Source: Guillardia theta CCMP2712
Taxonomy: Eukaryota; Cryptophyceae; Pyrenomonadales; Geminigeraceae
Length of the DNA stretch: 62,311 bases
NCBI RefSeq assembly: GCF_000315625.1
Contig: NW_005434623.1
Span: 153,006 to 215,316 of the forward strand
Reading direction: 5' to 3'
The position numbers were made by a program, and so were the translations under genes. The notes beneath the pieces are model-generated. The model was given only the letters and a program-made list of their open reading frames with translations. It searched no databases and was not told the DNA's origin. Below, one piece after another: positions 23,525-34,502 of this stretch. The first letter of the stretch is position 1. Each line of letters begins with the position of its first letter.

Positions 23525-24219
23525 CCTCCTCCTGTTCCTGCTTCTCGTTGTTGTCGTCATCGTCACCATCATCGTGATCGTCCACCTACATTTTCTCATT
23601 GTCAACCTCCCCTTGTTGTTTTTGACCTCCCTCCTTTTTCCTTTTCACTGCGAACTTCGTTCGTCAGCGTCTGGGCTGCATATCTACATAGCCTTCCACC
23701 TTGGAGGAGGAGGAGGAGGAGGAGAAGAAAGAGAAAGTCGAAAGTCGTATGTCCTCAGATTTGGGGCAGAGGCGACGAGGTGAGAGAGGGAGCGAGATGA
23801 AGAGAGTAATGAAACAGGAATGGAGGCAAGCGATGGGCAGAAAGGAGGAAGGAAGAGAGAGAGGAGGGAGAGGAGGGAGGGGAGGGGACGGACTTATTCT
23901 AATGGCAGGGTGGAAAGCAATTCGGAGAGGGGGAAGTTTATCCACCAGAATGGATTCGCATCCCCAACGACTTTGTCAGGTGATGAAAGGGGCTGGGCTG
24001 AGGAGAAGGAGGAGGAAGAGGAGAGGAGGAGGAGGAGAGGAGGAGGAGGAAAAGAGGGGGAGTGAGGAGGAAGAGGAAGAGGAGAGGAGGAGAGAGGATG
24101 AAGAGAATAGGATCTTATGAGATAGCAGGACGGGCGATGGAGAATAATATCTACACGGTTTTGCTACCACTTGAATTTATGAGGTTTTGAAGGTGCACAG
24201 GAGGGCAAAAGGTAAGTGA
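19757..24219 (+). CDS. Secreted GT11-type fucosyltransferase with N-terminal extension
   Basis: Exons: 19757-21027, 21091-21223, probably 21269-21324, one not found, then 22256-22336, 22704-22742, 22789-22869, 22915-22973, 23115-23152, 23308-23395, 23668-23779, 23909-23979 and probably 24201-24219. From 22256 onward all phases close. A signal peptide (LFVLLAFILCARC) leads into a Cys-rich segment and a beta-rich domain. The GT11 (alpha-1,2-fucosyltransferase) motifs follow in order: YGLMGNVLFQ, SVHIRRGDLL, LVFSDDIPW, MSMCDHHIVANSTFS and PPEWIRIP. It should transfer fucose from GDP-fucose in the Golgi. The usual STFSWWG reads STFSVWA. A GGA microsatellite encodes an Arg tract near the C-terminus. 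The start could also be the ATG at 19778. Confidence 0.8.
21966..22157 (+). repeat. (GAGAT)n pentanucleotide array
   Basis: About 28 uninterrupted GAGAT units (22013-22157), preceded by AGAGG-rich sequence. It lies in an intron of the GT11 gene. The reverse-complement unit forms the array at 36515-36743. Confidence 0.95.
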
Positions 24220-24364
24220 GCAAGGAGATGAATCCAATTTGTATTCTAGCTGTGAAATGTACAAACTTTCAGCCTGTTGCTGTGAACAATCATTAAATGC
24301 TCTTGCACTTGCATCGTCCTTCGTCGTGTTGTCATCACTCGCTCCGTTCCCTTTCCCTCCTCCT

Positions 24365-26749
24365 CTACTTCTTCATCAACAGACCCGAGAAGCAGCCGAT
24401 CTTGCTGTGGGAGCCCTTGTTGGTCGCTCGAAAGACCCCCTTCCCCTCCTGCTCGTGAAATCTTTCCGAAGCTCTGCATATAATCGCCTCCTTCTCTTCC
24501 CTCCTCCTCCTCCACGACACTGGATCTCCCCGCTCACCAGGGGGGGCAGGAGCAACATGCTTCATCGCTGCGATGATACACGAGTGAACCTCCCGGACAA
24601 CTCTCCTCCTCCGCTCCTCCTCCATCGTCTGCCATGAACGAGCCGCCTCCTCCTTCACTCCTTCGATGCTCAGCCCTGCCGTCTTGCTTTCCTCTTGCAT
24701 CCTTCTCCTCGTGATTGCTACCCACACCTCGTAGAGGCAGAGCCCATGGCTGAGATAATACTTCGCTACTCGCTCCCCCTCCTCCTTGCTGTACAAGTCC
24801 ATCTTGTCCATCGGCTCTGGAACTTCCCCCCTCCTCAGGTCCTCGGCTGCGTCCTGCGAGGAGGCAAACCACTGCTGCCCCCTTGCCTCTGGGCTCGCAA
24901 ACCCAAGTCCACTCCCCAGCAGCCTTCCGGCTCTGACGTCTTCCACTGTCTCCGCCACAAGCTCTCGAGCCTCTTTGAAGTAGAGCTCGATGTCAGCTGG
25001 GGTGAGCTCAGCACGGGCAGTGAGCGAGTCCTGTTTATCGCAGTCGGAGAAGAAGGAGATGTTGCGAAGGGACCGCTGCTGCTCTTCGCTCCCCCGACTC
25101 CTTCCGATGTACCGCCACTCCCCCGTCCTAGGAACGAGCCGGTAGAGAGGTAGGAGCTTCCAGCCGTGCTCGGCGACGAACAGAACGGCATTAACAAGGA
25201 AGCGGGCCGTCTTTTCCGAGAGGAAGAAGTTGAAGTTGAGCCGCACGAACCCGGGTTTGATCGCTTCGTCCCCCTGCAGGGCAGCCGTCTCGATCACGAA
25301 CCCTGCCGAAACGCTTATGTCAAAGAGCCGCTGGCCAAAGGGGCCGGCGCACGCGCACCCTGCTCGGCTCTGGATGCCGAAGAGGTCGTTGAGCAGGCAA
25401 GCGACGAAGTTGTGATGCAGCAGCCGCTTCCCGTGCGCCACCACGAACGAGACGATGCTCAGCCGCGGCAGGTTCTCGTCCCCCAAGATGAACACCTTCC
25501 CGCTAGCCCCCCATGCTGCCTTTGCCTCCTTCCAGAAGTGACGCTCCCGCTCCTCGATCGTTCTCACTCCCACCTCCATCTTCAGTCGGAACACCAGACC
25601 GCACCGGATCGCTCCTACGATCTCCGGCGTGCCTCCCTCCTCCCTCTCCTCGACCGAGTCTAGGTACCGATGCTCGAAGTTGGACACGAACAGGACGGTC
25701 CCTCCCGCTGGCGTGCAGGGAGACCCTCGCGCCTTGGCGTCCTCATATACGGCCTTCTTGTTGAAGACGAGGACCCCGGGAGTCGACGGCCCCCCCACGA
25801 ACTTGTGCGGAGAGATGAAGACAGCGTCCTTGTAGGCCAGAGGCCTCGAGGGGTTCATGTCGATGTCCACGTAGGGCCCAGCAGCCGCGTAGTCGAAGAA
25901 GGCGAGGGCTCCGTGCTCGTGGAGGACTGTAGCGATCTCTTCTACATCCGTCAGCACTCCCGTGACGTTGGAGGCGGCGGAGAATGATCCTATCTTCATC
26001 CTCCTCCCCCTGTTCTTCAACAGCACCCGGCGCAGGTCGTCAAGGTCGACTCCTCCCTTCCCCTTCAGCTGCACCTCCACCACATCCGCGTCGCTCTCCC
26101 GCCATGGCAGGATGTTGGAATGATGCTCGTACGGTCCGATGATGACCAGCGGCCGCTCCTTCCTCTCCAGGCTCTCCCTCCACCCCTTGCTCTGCTTCAG
26201 CAGCTGAACCATCTTGTAGATGGCTGCTGTGCATCCTGACCCCGCGAACAACACGACGTCTTTGCCTTCCTTGCCGTGAACGCTCTCGAAGATGATGCTC
26301 CTCGCTTCCTCGCGGTACTTGGAGGTCTGCTTCCCCGTGTGTGACACCGTCGTGTGCGTGTTGGCGTAGTGGGGCAGCACTTCATGCCGGATCGCGTCCT
26401 CAATGAACGTGAGCGAACGGCCGGAAGCTGTGTAGTCCGCGTAGACGAGCTTGCGAGTCCCGAAGGGGGTCTGAACAGGAGCACATGATCCGATTACAGA
26501 CGCCTCAATCTGCTCGAGCAGACTTGCTTCCCCCCGGTCGTTCTGAAAGGGCACAGTGGGAGCCAGCGAGGCTGTTCGGCTGAAGGATTCGCTTGCCTTT
26601 TGGCTGGAGAAAGAGCCGTCGGGCTGGACGGGCTGGAACTGCATCTTGCTCACCATAGAGCTCTCAGGTTCTCCGTATCCAAAGTTGGTCCCTACTTCCA
26701 GCACATCCTCAACGATCTGCAGCTGGAGGTCGTCGAAGGAAGTGGCCAT
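24365..26749 (-). CDS. Class V aminotransferase / cysteine-desulfurase-like protein
   Basis: Intronless, 794 residues, ATG at 26749. About residues 85-515 form a PLP-dependent class V aminotransferase fold. Motifs include YADYTASGRSLTF, HTTVSHTGKQTS, the FAGSGCTAAI phosphate-binding loop, FFDYAAAGPY, and FISPHKFVGG, whose Lys should bind PLP. Relatives remove sulfur or selenium from cysteine or selenocysteine, or belong to the MoCo-sulfurase-like group; the substrate is not fixed by sequence. A C-terminal extension of about 230 charged residues is unusual for the family and helical. No targeting peptide is obvious. The lack of introns contrasts with its neighbours. Confidence 0.85.
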   Translation of the reverse strand: MATSFDDLQLQIVEDVLEVGTNFGYGEPESSMVSKMQFQPVQPDGSFSSQKASESFSRTASLAPTVPFQNDRGEASLLEQIEASVIGSCAPVQTPFGTRKLVYADYTASGRSLTFIEDAIRHEVLPHYANTHTTVSHTGKQTSKYREEARSIIFESVHGKEGKDVVLFAGSGCTAAIYKMVQLLKQSKGWRESLERKERPLVIIGPYEHHSNILPWRESDADVVEVQLKGKGGVDLDDLRRVLLKNRGRRMKIGSFSAASNVTGVLTDVEEIATVLHEHGALAFFDYAAAGPYVDIDMNPSRPLAYKDAVFISPHKFVGGPSTPGVLVFNKKAVYEDAKARGSPCTPAGGTVLFVSNFEHRYLDSVEEREEGGTPEIVGAIRCGLVFRLKMEVGVRTIEERERHFWKEAKAAWGASGKVFILGDENLPRLSIVSFVVAHGKRLLHHNFVACLLNDLFGIQSRAGCACAGPFGQRLFDISVSAGFVIETAALQGDEAIKPGFVRLNFNFFLSEKTARFLVNAVLFVAEHGWKLLPLYRLVPRTGEWRYIGRSRGSEEQQRSLRNISFFSDCDKQDSLTARAELTPADIELYFKEARELVAETVEDVRAGRLLGSGLGFASPEARGQQWFASSQDAAEDLRRGEVPEPMDKMDLYSKEEGERVAKYYLSHGLCLYEVWVAITRRRMQEESKTAGLSIEGVKEEAARSWQTMEEERRRRVVREVHSCIIAAMKHVAPAPPGERGDPVSWRRRREEKEAIICRASERFHEQEGKGVFRATNKGSHSKIGCFSGLLMKK

Positions 26750-26859
26750 GGAGATCTTGGTATGTCGATCAACAGGAGGAAGGGGAGAGGAGCAGGTTCG
26801 GAGAGCAGGCGGATCCTGATATCCCCCTGTCACATTCCCCTCCACAGCTCGCAGTTTGC

Positions 26860-27040
26860 ACCTTTGCCCACCACCCACCCCCCTTTACCCCACTTCTTTG
26901 GGGAATTGGAGGGGTCCATAACTGAAGACAAGATACAGTTGTGCCCCACCCCCTGTACTTGTCACCCGTATCCCCCATTACTTTACTTCATACAGTACCA
27001 CCGGTCCTCTCCCCTGCCTTGCACCATGTACCCCACCCTG
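26860..27040. promoter_or_regulatory. CCCCACCC cluster upstream of the aminotransferase gene
   Basis: Several CCCACCCCCC, TTTACCCCAC, GCCCCACCCCC and ACCCCACCC words lie 115-290 bp upstream of the minus-strand start at 26749. It is the same element type as upstream of the ABCG genes. Confidence 0.4.
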
Positions 27041-27049
27041 TTTCTAAAC

Positions 27050-27800
27050 CACAAATTAACACCTGATATCGTAACGATATCTGTAACGGTAAAATTTGTA
27101 CCAAACTAAAATTAGCTGAAAGTTTTACTGAACACCAAAAAAGGCTGTCCAGGGATCACCCAACGGCCGCGGTACAATCTTTCACTCAATTGTCAATATC
27201 CCTGCTACTGAAAACTTTAGTCAAGTGGTGTCACCGAGTACTGGCAGGAGCAATAGGAAACGGTCAAGTTCCGCCCTCCTCCGCCCCCTTTGCAACGGCC
27301 CCCCGGCCACTGCAATAATGAGTGCGCCTCAGGTTTATGTCGTGGGGCAGAGCCTAATTGAATGAAGATGATTAAGAAGAGCAATTGTCTGTCTGCTGTG
27401 CTGCTGCAATTGAGCCCTTAGTGCTTTGAGGGAGGCGGGCTGCCTGCCCTTTCAGGAGTCCGCGCTAAGGGAGAAAAATCTGGTCATGGATAATCATCGA
27501 CCTTGAAGTGGGGGGACCGTCAAGCGGGGGAATAGTAGTAGTAGTACGGTCGGACCCCATCAAAGCGCCTGGGGCCGAGACTTTGAACGTTTACTCTGCG
27601 GCGGCCGGGGTTGCCGTCGGCGTTCCGAGGCACTAACTTAGCTTTGAGTAAATCCTCGACTCTCTGAGTACTGATCTTTAACTTAACTTAGAGTAAAGAT
27701 CATCGCCGTGGCGCCGCGGGCCCGGGGTATGATCAGTCGAGGCTCGTAAGACCAGTTTTAAACTTAACCGTAACGTTGAGTGTACGGTAGTACCGGGGGT
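27050..27800. other. Intergenic, GC-rich with dispersed boxes
   Basis: No gene seen. Reverse-complement copies of the ACTCAAAGTTAA box occur near 27640 and 27683-27700. A short TAGTAG run is at 27531-27545. The stretch 27800-28467 is mostly CTC/GGA microsatellite beyond the 3' end of the membrane-protein gene. Confidence 0.5.
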
Positions 27801-28467
27801 CAATATGTACTGCTGCTTAGTGCGCCTCCTCCTCCGCCGCTCCTCCTCCTCCTCCTCCTCATGGTTGTCTTCTTCAGGCTCCTCCCCATCTTGCCCGGGC
27901 TTCGACGCCTTGATTCACTCCTTGCCGAGGCTCCTCCCTCCGTCCTCCCTGCTCCTCCCCACCTCCTCCTCTGATTCGTCCGTCCTGTTTCCAACCTGTG
28001 ACTTCATCCTTGTTCATCGTCTTGCCTGCCGGCGATCCACAGCTCTCCTCTCAACCTCTTGCATCTCTCAATGAACACTCCTTCAACAATCCTCCTTCAC
28101 GCTCGTTTCTTCTCGTCTTCTCGTTGCGATACCGACGGCCCTTTTGGTCCTCCAGGCCCGAACTCTTGCAGGAGGCTCTGCCTCCCTTGTCATCCTCCTC
28201 GTTCGAGACGTTTCCTCCTCCTCCTCCTCCTCCTCCTCTCCTCCTCCTCCTCCTCCTCACCTTGGGTATGGAAGGAAGACTGTACTCCCATTCGTCCTCG
28301 GCTTCCCCGTGGAGAGGGTCGACGTCCGGCCTGAGTTTTACCTATTGCAACAGAAGGGAGGAGGAGGCGGAGGAGGAGCAGGAAAAGGTGGAGGAGGACA
28401 AGGAAGAGGAGGAAGAAGAGCAAGAGGAGGAAGAGGAGCAAGAAGAGATTGCTTGACATCAGCAGAG

Positions 28468-30979
28468 CTAAGCAGAGCAGGCAAACACTACCTCCTCCCC
28501 TGTGTAGAAGTGCTGAACAAAGTTGTACTGAACGTCCTGCAAGGGTACAGCAATCATTCGCCTTGCGATGACAGTCAGGAAGGTCACTTCACCTCGACCG
28601 TCAGCATGTCGATCATCTTGCTGATCGCAAGCGCAAGCTCGAACTTGGACAACCTGTTCTCATTGATGTCCTTCATGACACTCGAGACCTGCGGCAAGCA
28701 TCATGACTGGCAGACGCCCTGGGGAGCGACAAACCTGGTTTAGCTTCATCCTCCACCCGACGAGGTAGTAGAGGAGGACAAGCAGAGACGTCACGAGCCC
28801 GCTGAGTGACGTCTCGGTTGCTTCTTCGAAGGAGGAGAGGAGGACGATCATGATGAGGGAGAAGATAAGGTTTGACAAGTTTGTCAGGATATAGTCGAAG
28901 TCTTTCACTGACGAGTTGCACGCCCTTGAGGCGATTTGCTGCCAGATCTTGCCGCATCTGCAAGGAAGGAGATTGGGGAGGGGAGGAGGAGGAGGGAGGA
29001 GGAGGAGGAGGAGGAGGAGGAGGAGGAGGAGGAGGAGGAGGAGGAGGAGGAGGAGGAGGGAGGAGGAGGAGGAGGAGGAGGAGGNNNNNNNNNNNNNNNN
29101 NNNNNNNNNNNNNNNNNNNNNNNNNNNNNNNNNNNNNNNNNNNNNNNNNNNNNNNNNNNNNNNNNNNNNNNNNNNNNNNNNNNNGAGATGGAGATTGACT
29201 CTATTGTAAGACCTCGGGTTTCGAACTGGCCGTTCTCACACATGACTTGCACATAGTTGAGGTAACGGAGCTGACTTGGGGTTAAGATCTGCTCATCTCC
29301 ATGAAGAAGGCTGGATTTCCTAAGTCGTTTCCATGCGAACCACTCCATGGCATCGTTGACATTCGGAGAGAATTTGCAGTAAACCAGCCAGGCACAAACC
29401 ATCACAGCTGTCCTCCCCTTTCCGTTCCTGCAGTGGACCGCAACCACGTGATTTGAGTCATCTTCGAGATACGATGCCGTGTGCTCCAGGAAGGAAACAA
29501 TCTGCGAGAGGAGGGGAGGATTATGATTCACTGTCGGAATCCTTTCCACTCTGTTTCCAAACAACCTGGCATCATAAGATCTTTCAGAGCAGACATTGAA
29601 GATGAGATGATTGGCAGGGTGCTTCAAGTAGAAGAACCTTTGAACCTCCTCAAGAGAATTTGCAAAGATTGCTTCAGTTCCAACTGCAGGAAGTGACATC
29701 GCGATGCATGTGGGAGGAGGAGGAGGAGGAGGAGGAGGAGGAGGAGGAGAGGAATGGGAAAGGGAGAAGGGGTAGATATGATTAGTGCAATGCCAGAGGA
29801 TGATGAAAGAGAAATGTGGATGAGGTAAAATGAAAGGAGTTGGGAGTTGGAGTGGAGGGAAGAAGTAACGAAGATCAGAAGGCAGCAAGGAGAAAAGGCG
29901 ACAATGAAAAATTGGCACGATGAGAAGGAGGAAAGAAGGGAGAGGAAGACACAGAGGAGAGAATGAGGAAGAGGCAAAAGAAAGAGCACGGGAATGGAAG
30001 AGAAAGACAAAGAAGCGATTGAAGGGTTTCCGGAAGAGGAGAGGAGGAGGGGGAGGAGGAGGAGGAGCGGCAGCGACATAAGGAGGAGGATGAGGAGGAG
30101 GAGGAGGAGGAGAGGAGGAGAAGGAGGAGGAGGAGGAGAGGAGGAGGAGGAGAGGGAGAGGAGGAGGAGGAGGAGGAGGAGGAGGAGGAGAAAATGAAGA
30201 CCTCCAAAGGTTTGACAGGGCCACAACGAGGTGGAAGATCAGAGTAACTTGCTCCTCCATGAGGGGGAAGATGGTGCTGTTAAAGAAAACCTCCGCAGCC
30301 TTGATGTGCCTCCTGGAGTTGCGGGCAAGGACAAAGTGGTAGAGCACGAGGAGAGGAGAGAGGAGGGCGAGGATGATGCCGAGGAGGAGGAGGACAAGGA
30401 GGAAAACGAGGGGTACAGAGAGGAAGAAAGCTTCTTTGAGGAGGAGAACGGCCCAGAGCACGGACTTGATCTGAACAACTCCGAGCAGGGGGATGGAGAC
30501 GTTCCTGGTCGGGTCGGAGGGGAGGGCGTACACATGGGAGACGTGTCCTCTGAGTACGTCGAGGTAGAGGACGAGGGAGGCAACGAGGGAGATGAAGGAG
30601 ATGATGTTGAAGTCTTCCTCGGGAGGGCTCAGGAGGGTTTTCCTGGTCCCGCTCCTGATCGCTCCTCCTCTTGACCCGGGCAGGAATTCGTTGATCTTGC
30701 CGTCGCTGAACATTGCGCTCCTCCTCCGCAGCCTCTCCTACCCAGAGACAGTTACTGTTCCTGCTCCAGCTACTTGCCATCCTTTCTGCTTCCCCCCCCC
30801 CCCCAACCCCATCATCCCCATCCTCCCGCTCCTTCCCCTGCTCCTGCTCCACCACCATTTCATCCTGGTCCTCTTGCTCCTCCCCTTCCGCGCCGTCACC
30901 ATCTCCACTCCCACTCCCACTCCCACTCCCACTCCCACTCTCACTCCCATTCCCACTCCCATTCCCACTCCCATTCCCA

Positions 30980-31044
<65 letters not shown>

Positions 31045-33200
31045 CTCCTCACCTTGAAGCGACACGCACTCTTGTGGTTTTCGCGCAGCTTCACCAGCCT
31101 CTCCCATGTCGCCTGCCGCTGCATCTTCTTGGCATCCACTGCTGCTGCCTTCTCCCCCTCCACCTTCCCCGTGCTCGAAGGGTCAAGGGGATCTTGTTGG
31201 TTGATGTCCTCCAACCCCGCGATGAAGTCTCGGTAGGCAGCAGCAGCTGCAGAGCCACGAGGAGCAGCAGTGCGAGGGAGGAGGGAGCCGTCTTGGAAGT
31301 AGAACTTGGCACTGCAGGTACGGTGAGGAGGGTGGAGGAGGAGAGGGGGAGAGGAGGAGAGAAGAAGATTGATACGATGAGAAAAGGTAGAGAACTACTT
31401 GTATTTCAAGTGAAGGGCCGGCTGAAAGACTGTTCGAGCATCAATATCAGCGTAGAATGTCCTGCAGGATGTGAGAGAACGAAAGAGGAATGAACATGTC
31501 AAGACTTGACCTCTTCTTATTCTGCAATCTCTGCCTTTCGATGGACTTTTTGTTTGACTCTTTCCTCAAGTTGACCTGGTTCCTCAAGATCGACACGACT
31601 GGATGCAAATGGCGGGAAAGTCAGAGGGGAGGAGAGAACTAGATTTCTCTCACATCGATCGGATAGCTTGTCGCCAGCATGACTTGATTTCTCGCCCAAA
31701 GCTCCTGCTGTCTCCGTCTGACGGGTCGTGATGGGATGAGAGGAGAGGATCTTGTTGTCTTGTTGCATCGACGCCTTCATCTCCTCCTGATCTGCATCAC
31801 CACACACTACACATGCTCGCCATCTTACCTTCCCTTCGGTCTTTTGGCTGGTCGAGACCGGAGCCTTCCTCCTCCGCAAGAACAGGTAGACAGCAGCAAC
31901 AACTACAGCAAACGCTCTGTTCACGTTGATGCAAGGAGTGTGAGAGTTCTTTACCAATGATTGAGCAGCACGAGATCAAAACCCACAGCACGTGCTTCCA
32001 TCGCAGCCCTCGTGGCTGCCGCGCAGTCCGATCGTCGTCGGACGCCCCTGAAGAAGATGCTCTACGACGATTCCTCGAATCCATATGCTCTTCCTCAAAG
32101 TAGTCCTCCTCCTCCTCCTCCTCCGGGAAGTAGGAGGAGGAGGAGGAGGAGAAGTAGGAGGAGGGTCGTCTCTGTCTGTCGCGATGTTGCTGACGGTCAT
32201 AGTCTGGTCGTCTGTATCGGCCATGATGATAAGAATGTCGCGCATGCCTCTCACGCCCATCAGACGTGCTGTGCTCGTCCATCTTGGGCGACCTCCCCCC
32301 CATGTGCATCACAGCGTTCAGGGCAGCAAGGGCCACGATCAGGATGATCTGCAGAACAAGTCAAGTCTGTGAATGTTAGGAGCATGCCTTACAATAGCGT
32401 AAATCACTTTCTCGTGCCCTCCTTTACCTCTCTCCTGCCGGACAAAGCAACGTCAACACACTGCAGCAACAGCTTCAATTCAACCTTGGCCAATCTGACG
32501 TTTTTATTCTTGTTTGTCTCTGACATGCTCTGCGTGGTAGGAACGGGCTGTGAGCTGTGACGGTTTGACGGCATTTGCTCTATCCTCGCATTCGATTCAA
32601 GTGAATATCCCACCAATCCTGCATTCACAACATCACATGGTGAAAGTGACAACTCGTCAGGTCAAGTACCACTTCTCCTCCTCATCCCGCCATCAACAAC
32701 ATCTTTCGCTATCTCCCCATGTCTTCTCTTGATGTCCGAGCATCTCTCATACAAATCTCTCTCCTGCACGTCACTCGTGTGCGCGACTGGCCCGTCGTGC
32801 GGGTATGTTGAGTAGAGGGACATGTCGGGTAGATCGGTGCTCGGCATGAAGAATCCATGGCTGTCGTTGCTAGCATGCTGAGGGAGAGCATACTGATGTA
32901 TCATTCCAGCATCATGTACATGTGTGAAGTAAGGATGTTGTACAAGCACATGATTCACTGGCATCATCATCCCTTGTGCATCGTTGTGCCAGATAGCATG
33001 AGGTGGCTGTGGGGCTGCCGTGAATTGATGCATGCTATGGGAGCATGTCAGAGGCGCGTCGAGCAGAGCATGAGCCACCTGAGGTCCTGATATCCTGCCA
33101 GCTGATCGACTTGGTAGTACTCGAGCTGGTCATACCTCGACTCCCTCAAGCCATCCATCATCGCTGTTTCAAGGGTCAGCTTGGCGTGAGACCGGTCACT
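28468..33200 (-). CDS. Multi-exon polytopic membrane protein, unknown family
   Basis: Thirteen exons join with all phases closing: 33200-33079, 33034-32670, 32618-32428, 32348-31955, 31914-31829, 31786-31654, 31598-31511, 31461-31399, 31311-31053, 30737-30202, 28957-28735, 28688-28593 and 28536-28468. They give at least 874 residues; the first exon upstream of 33200 is not resolved. A Gln/His-rich N-terminal region and acidic and basic low-complexity segments are followed by about seven membrane helices, for example HVLWVLISCCSIIAFAVVVA, VPLVFLLVLLLLGIILALLS and LIFSLIMIVLLSSF. The tail has an MKDINENRLSKFELALAI segment reminiscent of an EF-hand helix. No family is recognised; an ion channel or transporter is possible. 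The 1.24-kb intron after exon 10 contains a PTEN-like fragment and the assembly gap. Confidence 0.7.
28966..29184. repeat. (GGA)n microsatellite and 100-N assembly gap
   Basis: A nearly pure GGA run (28991-29084) leads into exactly 100 Ns (29085-29184), the usual placeholder for a gap of unknown size. The other side is unique sequence of the PTEN-like exon, so the join may not be contiguous. Confidence 0.95.
29185..29730 (-). CDS. PTEN-like dual-specificity phosphatase domain, partial
   Basis: An open exon on the minus strand encodes IAMSLPAVGTEAIF..., FNVCSERSYDARLF, HNPPLL, then the catalytic loop HCRNGKGRTAVMVC and LTPSQLRYLNY, running into the gap at LTIESIS. Order and spacing match the phosphatase domain of PTEN/TPTE proteins, with the CX5R signature intact. 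PTEN itself has HCKAGKGRTG. The start of the C2-like domain is lost in the Ns. Upstream there is only CTC-rich sequence with no clear AG acceptor near the domain start. It lies inside an intron of the membrane-protein gene, same strand. It may be a cassette exon, a nested gene or a misjoined contig. Confidence 0.7.
30895..31042 (+). repeat. (CTCCCA)n and (CTCCTG)n microsatellites
   Basis: Hexanucleotide runs lie within an intron (31052-30738) of the minus-strand membrane-protein gene. In the antisense frame they mimic Ser-Arg or Gly-Ala repeat proteins, which I do not regard as real. Confidence 0.9.
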
Positions 33201-33389
33201 CTGTCAAGAGTTCGACGTGATGCATCAGTGATGCTCTTGTATGTCTGTGCTGCACAATCCATGCTCTCTTCTGAATCAGCTCGTTTTCTCTTGCTAGCAG
33301 ATTGGTCCAATGCCCTTGTGAATTTTTCGAGCTCTGTGACCTTTCTATGTTGCTTCTTTTGAGTTTTCTACACAAGGGACGGAGCACAA

Positions 33390-34500
33390 ACCGCAGCTAT
33401 CATTGTTCTTGTCAAGGCTGCTAAAACAACAACATTTCATCGCCAAAAGCATTATTCCTCCACCTCGTCATCGTCGCGGCAACAGAACACATCGTCACAA
33501 ACCAACCAACTAGGAAGTTAAGAATAGGAAAGCCTCAAGTCTGATCTGTGGACGCCTTCTATCTCTACAGCATAAGTTTGTGTCCTCTCGATGATCTAGC
33601 TATCGTCATACTATCCTACGAATCTTCTCTCCCTGCCTCATTCTTCTCATCCCCCCGTCCTCCTCGACATTCCCTTGTCGCTTCCGACGGCACCATGCAG
33701 CACCCACCGATGATTATCCACTCCCCTACCCCTTGTAAACTTCACACCACCCCTACCTTAGTCAATCAATCACCTAATTTGTACCCCTGGTGGCAATAAC
33801 CCCAACCCCCATTTCTTCCCGAAATCAGTCATACACCACTGACTACCCGGGAACATTTCATGTCGGGCCCGCCTCAGTGCCGCGCAATGGCCGGGCCGCC
33901 GTGTGCCATGGTGACTCTGAGTCACAGAGTCAGGTTGTCACTAAACCTCGCCGGACGGACTCAGTCACCGGCGTACTCTAGCACCGTCGGCCTGACTCGG
34001 ATGTTCGACGGTCCCGGGGATTCAAGTTTGGATTTCGGAACTTGAAACCCGGTTTGCCCGGTGCCGCGGCCCGGCGCGGGCCCGGCCCCCGGCGGCCGGG
34101 CGGCGCCGCGCTGTTAACCCGGTGACGGACCGTTAGGCAGTAAAGGACGGCGGCCGGGCCCCGGGGGTCCCGTCGGGCCCGGCGGCCCGAGTCCAGACGG
34201 TCCTGACAGTTGAAGTTCTCGGACTTTCAGTTCAGTTTTACTGGCCGCTGTCAGTGTCACAGTGTGACGGGTACTACCGTAGTCGTGCGGTGCAGCCTGG
34301 CCGCGTGCCGGCGGAGCCTCAGGCTGGCACGTGACTCGGAGGCCAGGAAAGCTCTAGATTCGACCATGGCGGCATCATCATAGTGGACTCACAGTTCCAA
34401 ATTCGCAGGCCTAGCCTGGGAGTTCCGAACTTGAAGTTGAACGGTGGCAGTTTGAAAGTTTGATTGAATGGCACTGCCAGTGTCTGCTTGCCACGTTCGG
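33390..34500. other. Intergenic: CCCCTACCCC motifs and GC-rich block 4
   Basis: C-rich CTCCCCTACCCCTTG and ACCACCCCTACC elements at 33719-33760 and 33815 lie upstream of the minus-strand membrane-protein gene and may be its promoter. 33850-34400 is GGCCC-rich repeat DNA without genes; 34260-34500 is the 3' flank of the TIM-barrel gene. Confidence 0.45.
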
Positions 34501-34502
34501 AT

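Noticed and set aside
23366-23605. Glu/Gln-rich or Arg/Ser-rich protein on the minus strand
   Set aside because: Translation of an intronic TCC/TGC microsatellite of the GT11 gene.
28905-30713. A continuous 602-codon minus-strand frame linking membrane helices, a Pro/Ser/Leu-rich insert and the PTEN-like domain
   Set aside because: The middle is translated CTC microsatellite and pyrimidine-rich DNA, and the flanking exons splice in phase around it. I kept it only as an alternative in the findings.
30280-31107. Arg-Ser or Gly-Ser repeat protein on the minus strand
   Set aside because: Produced by hexanucleotide microsatellites within an intron of the membrane-protein gene.
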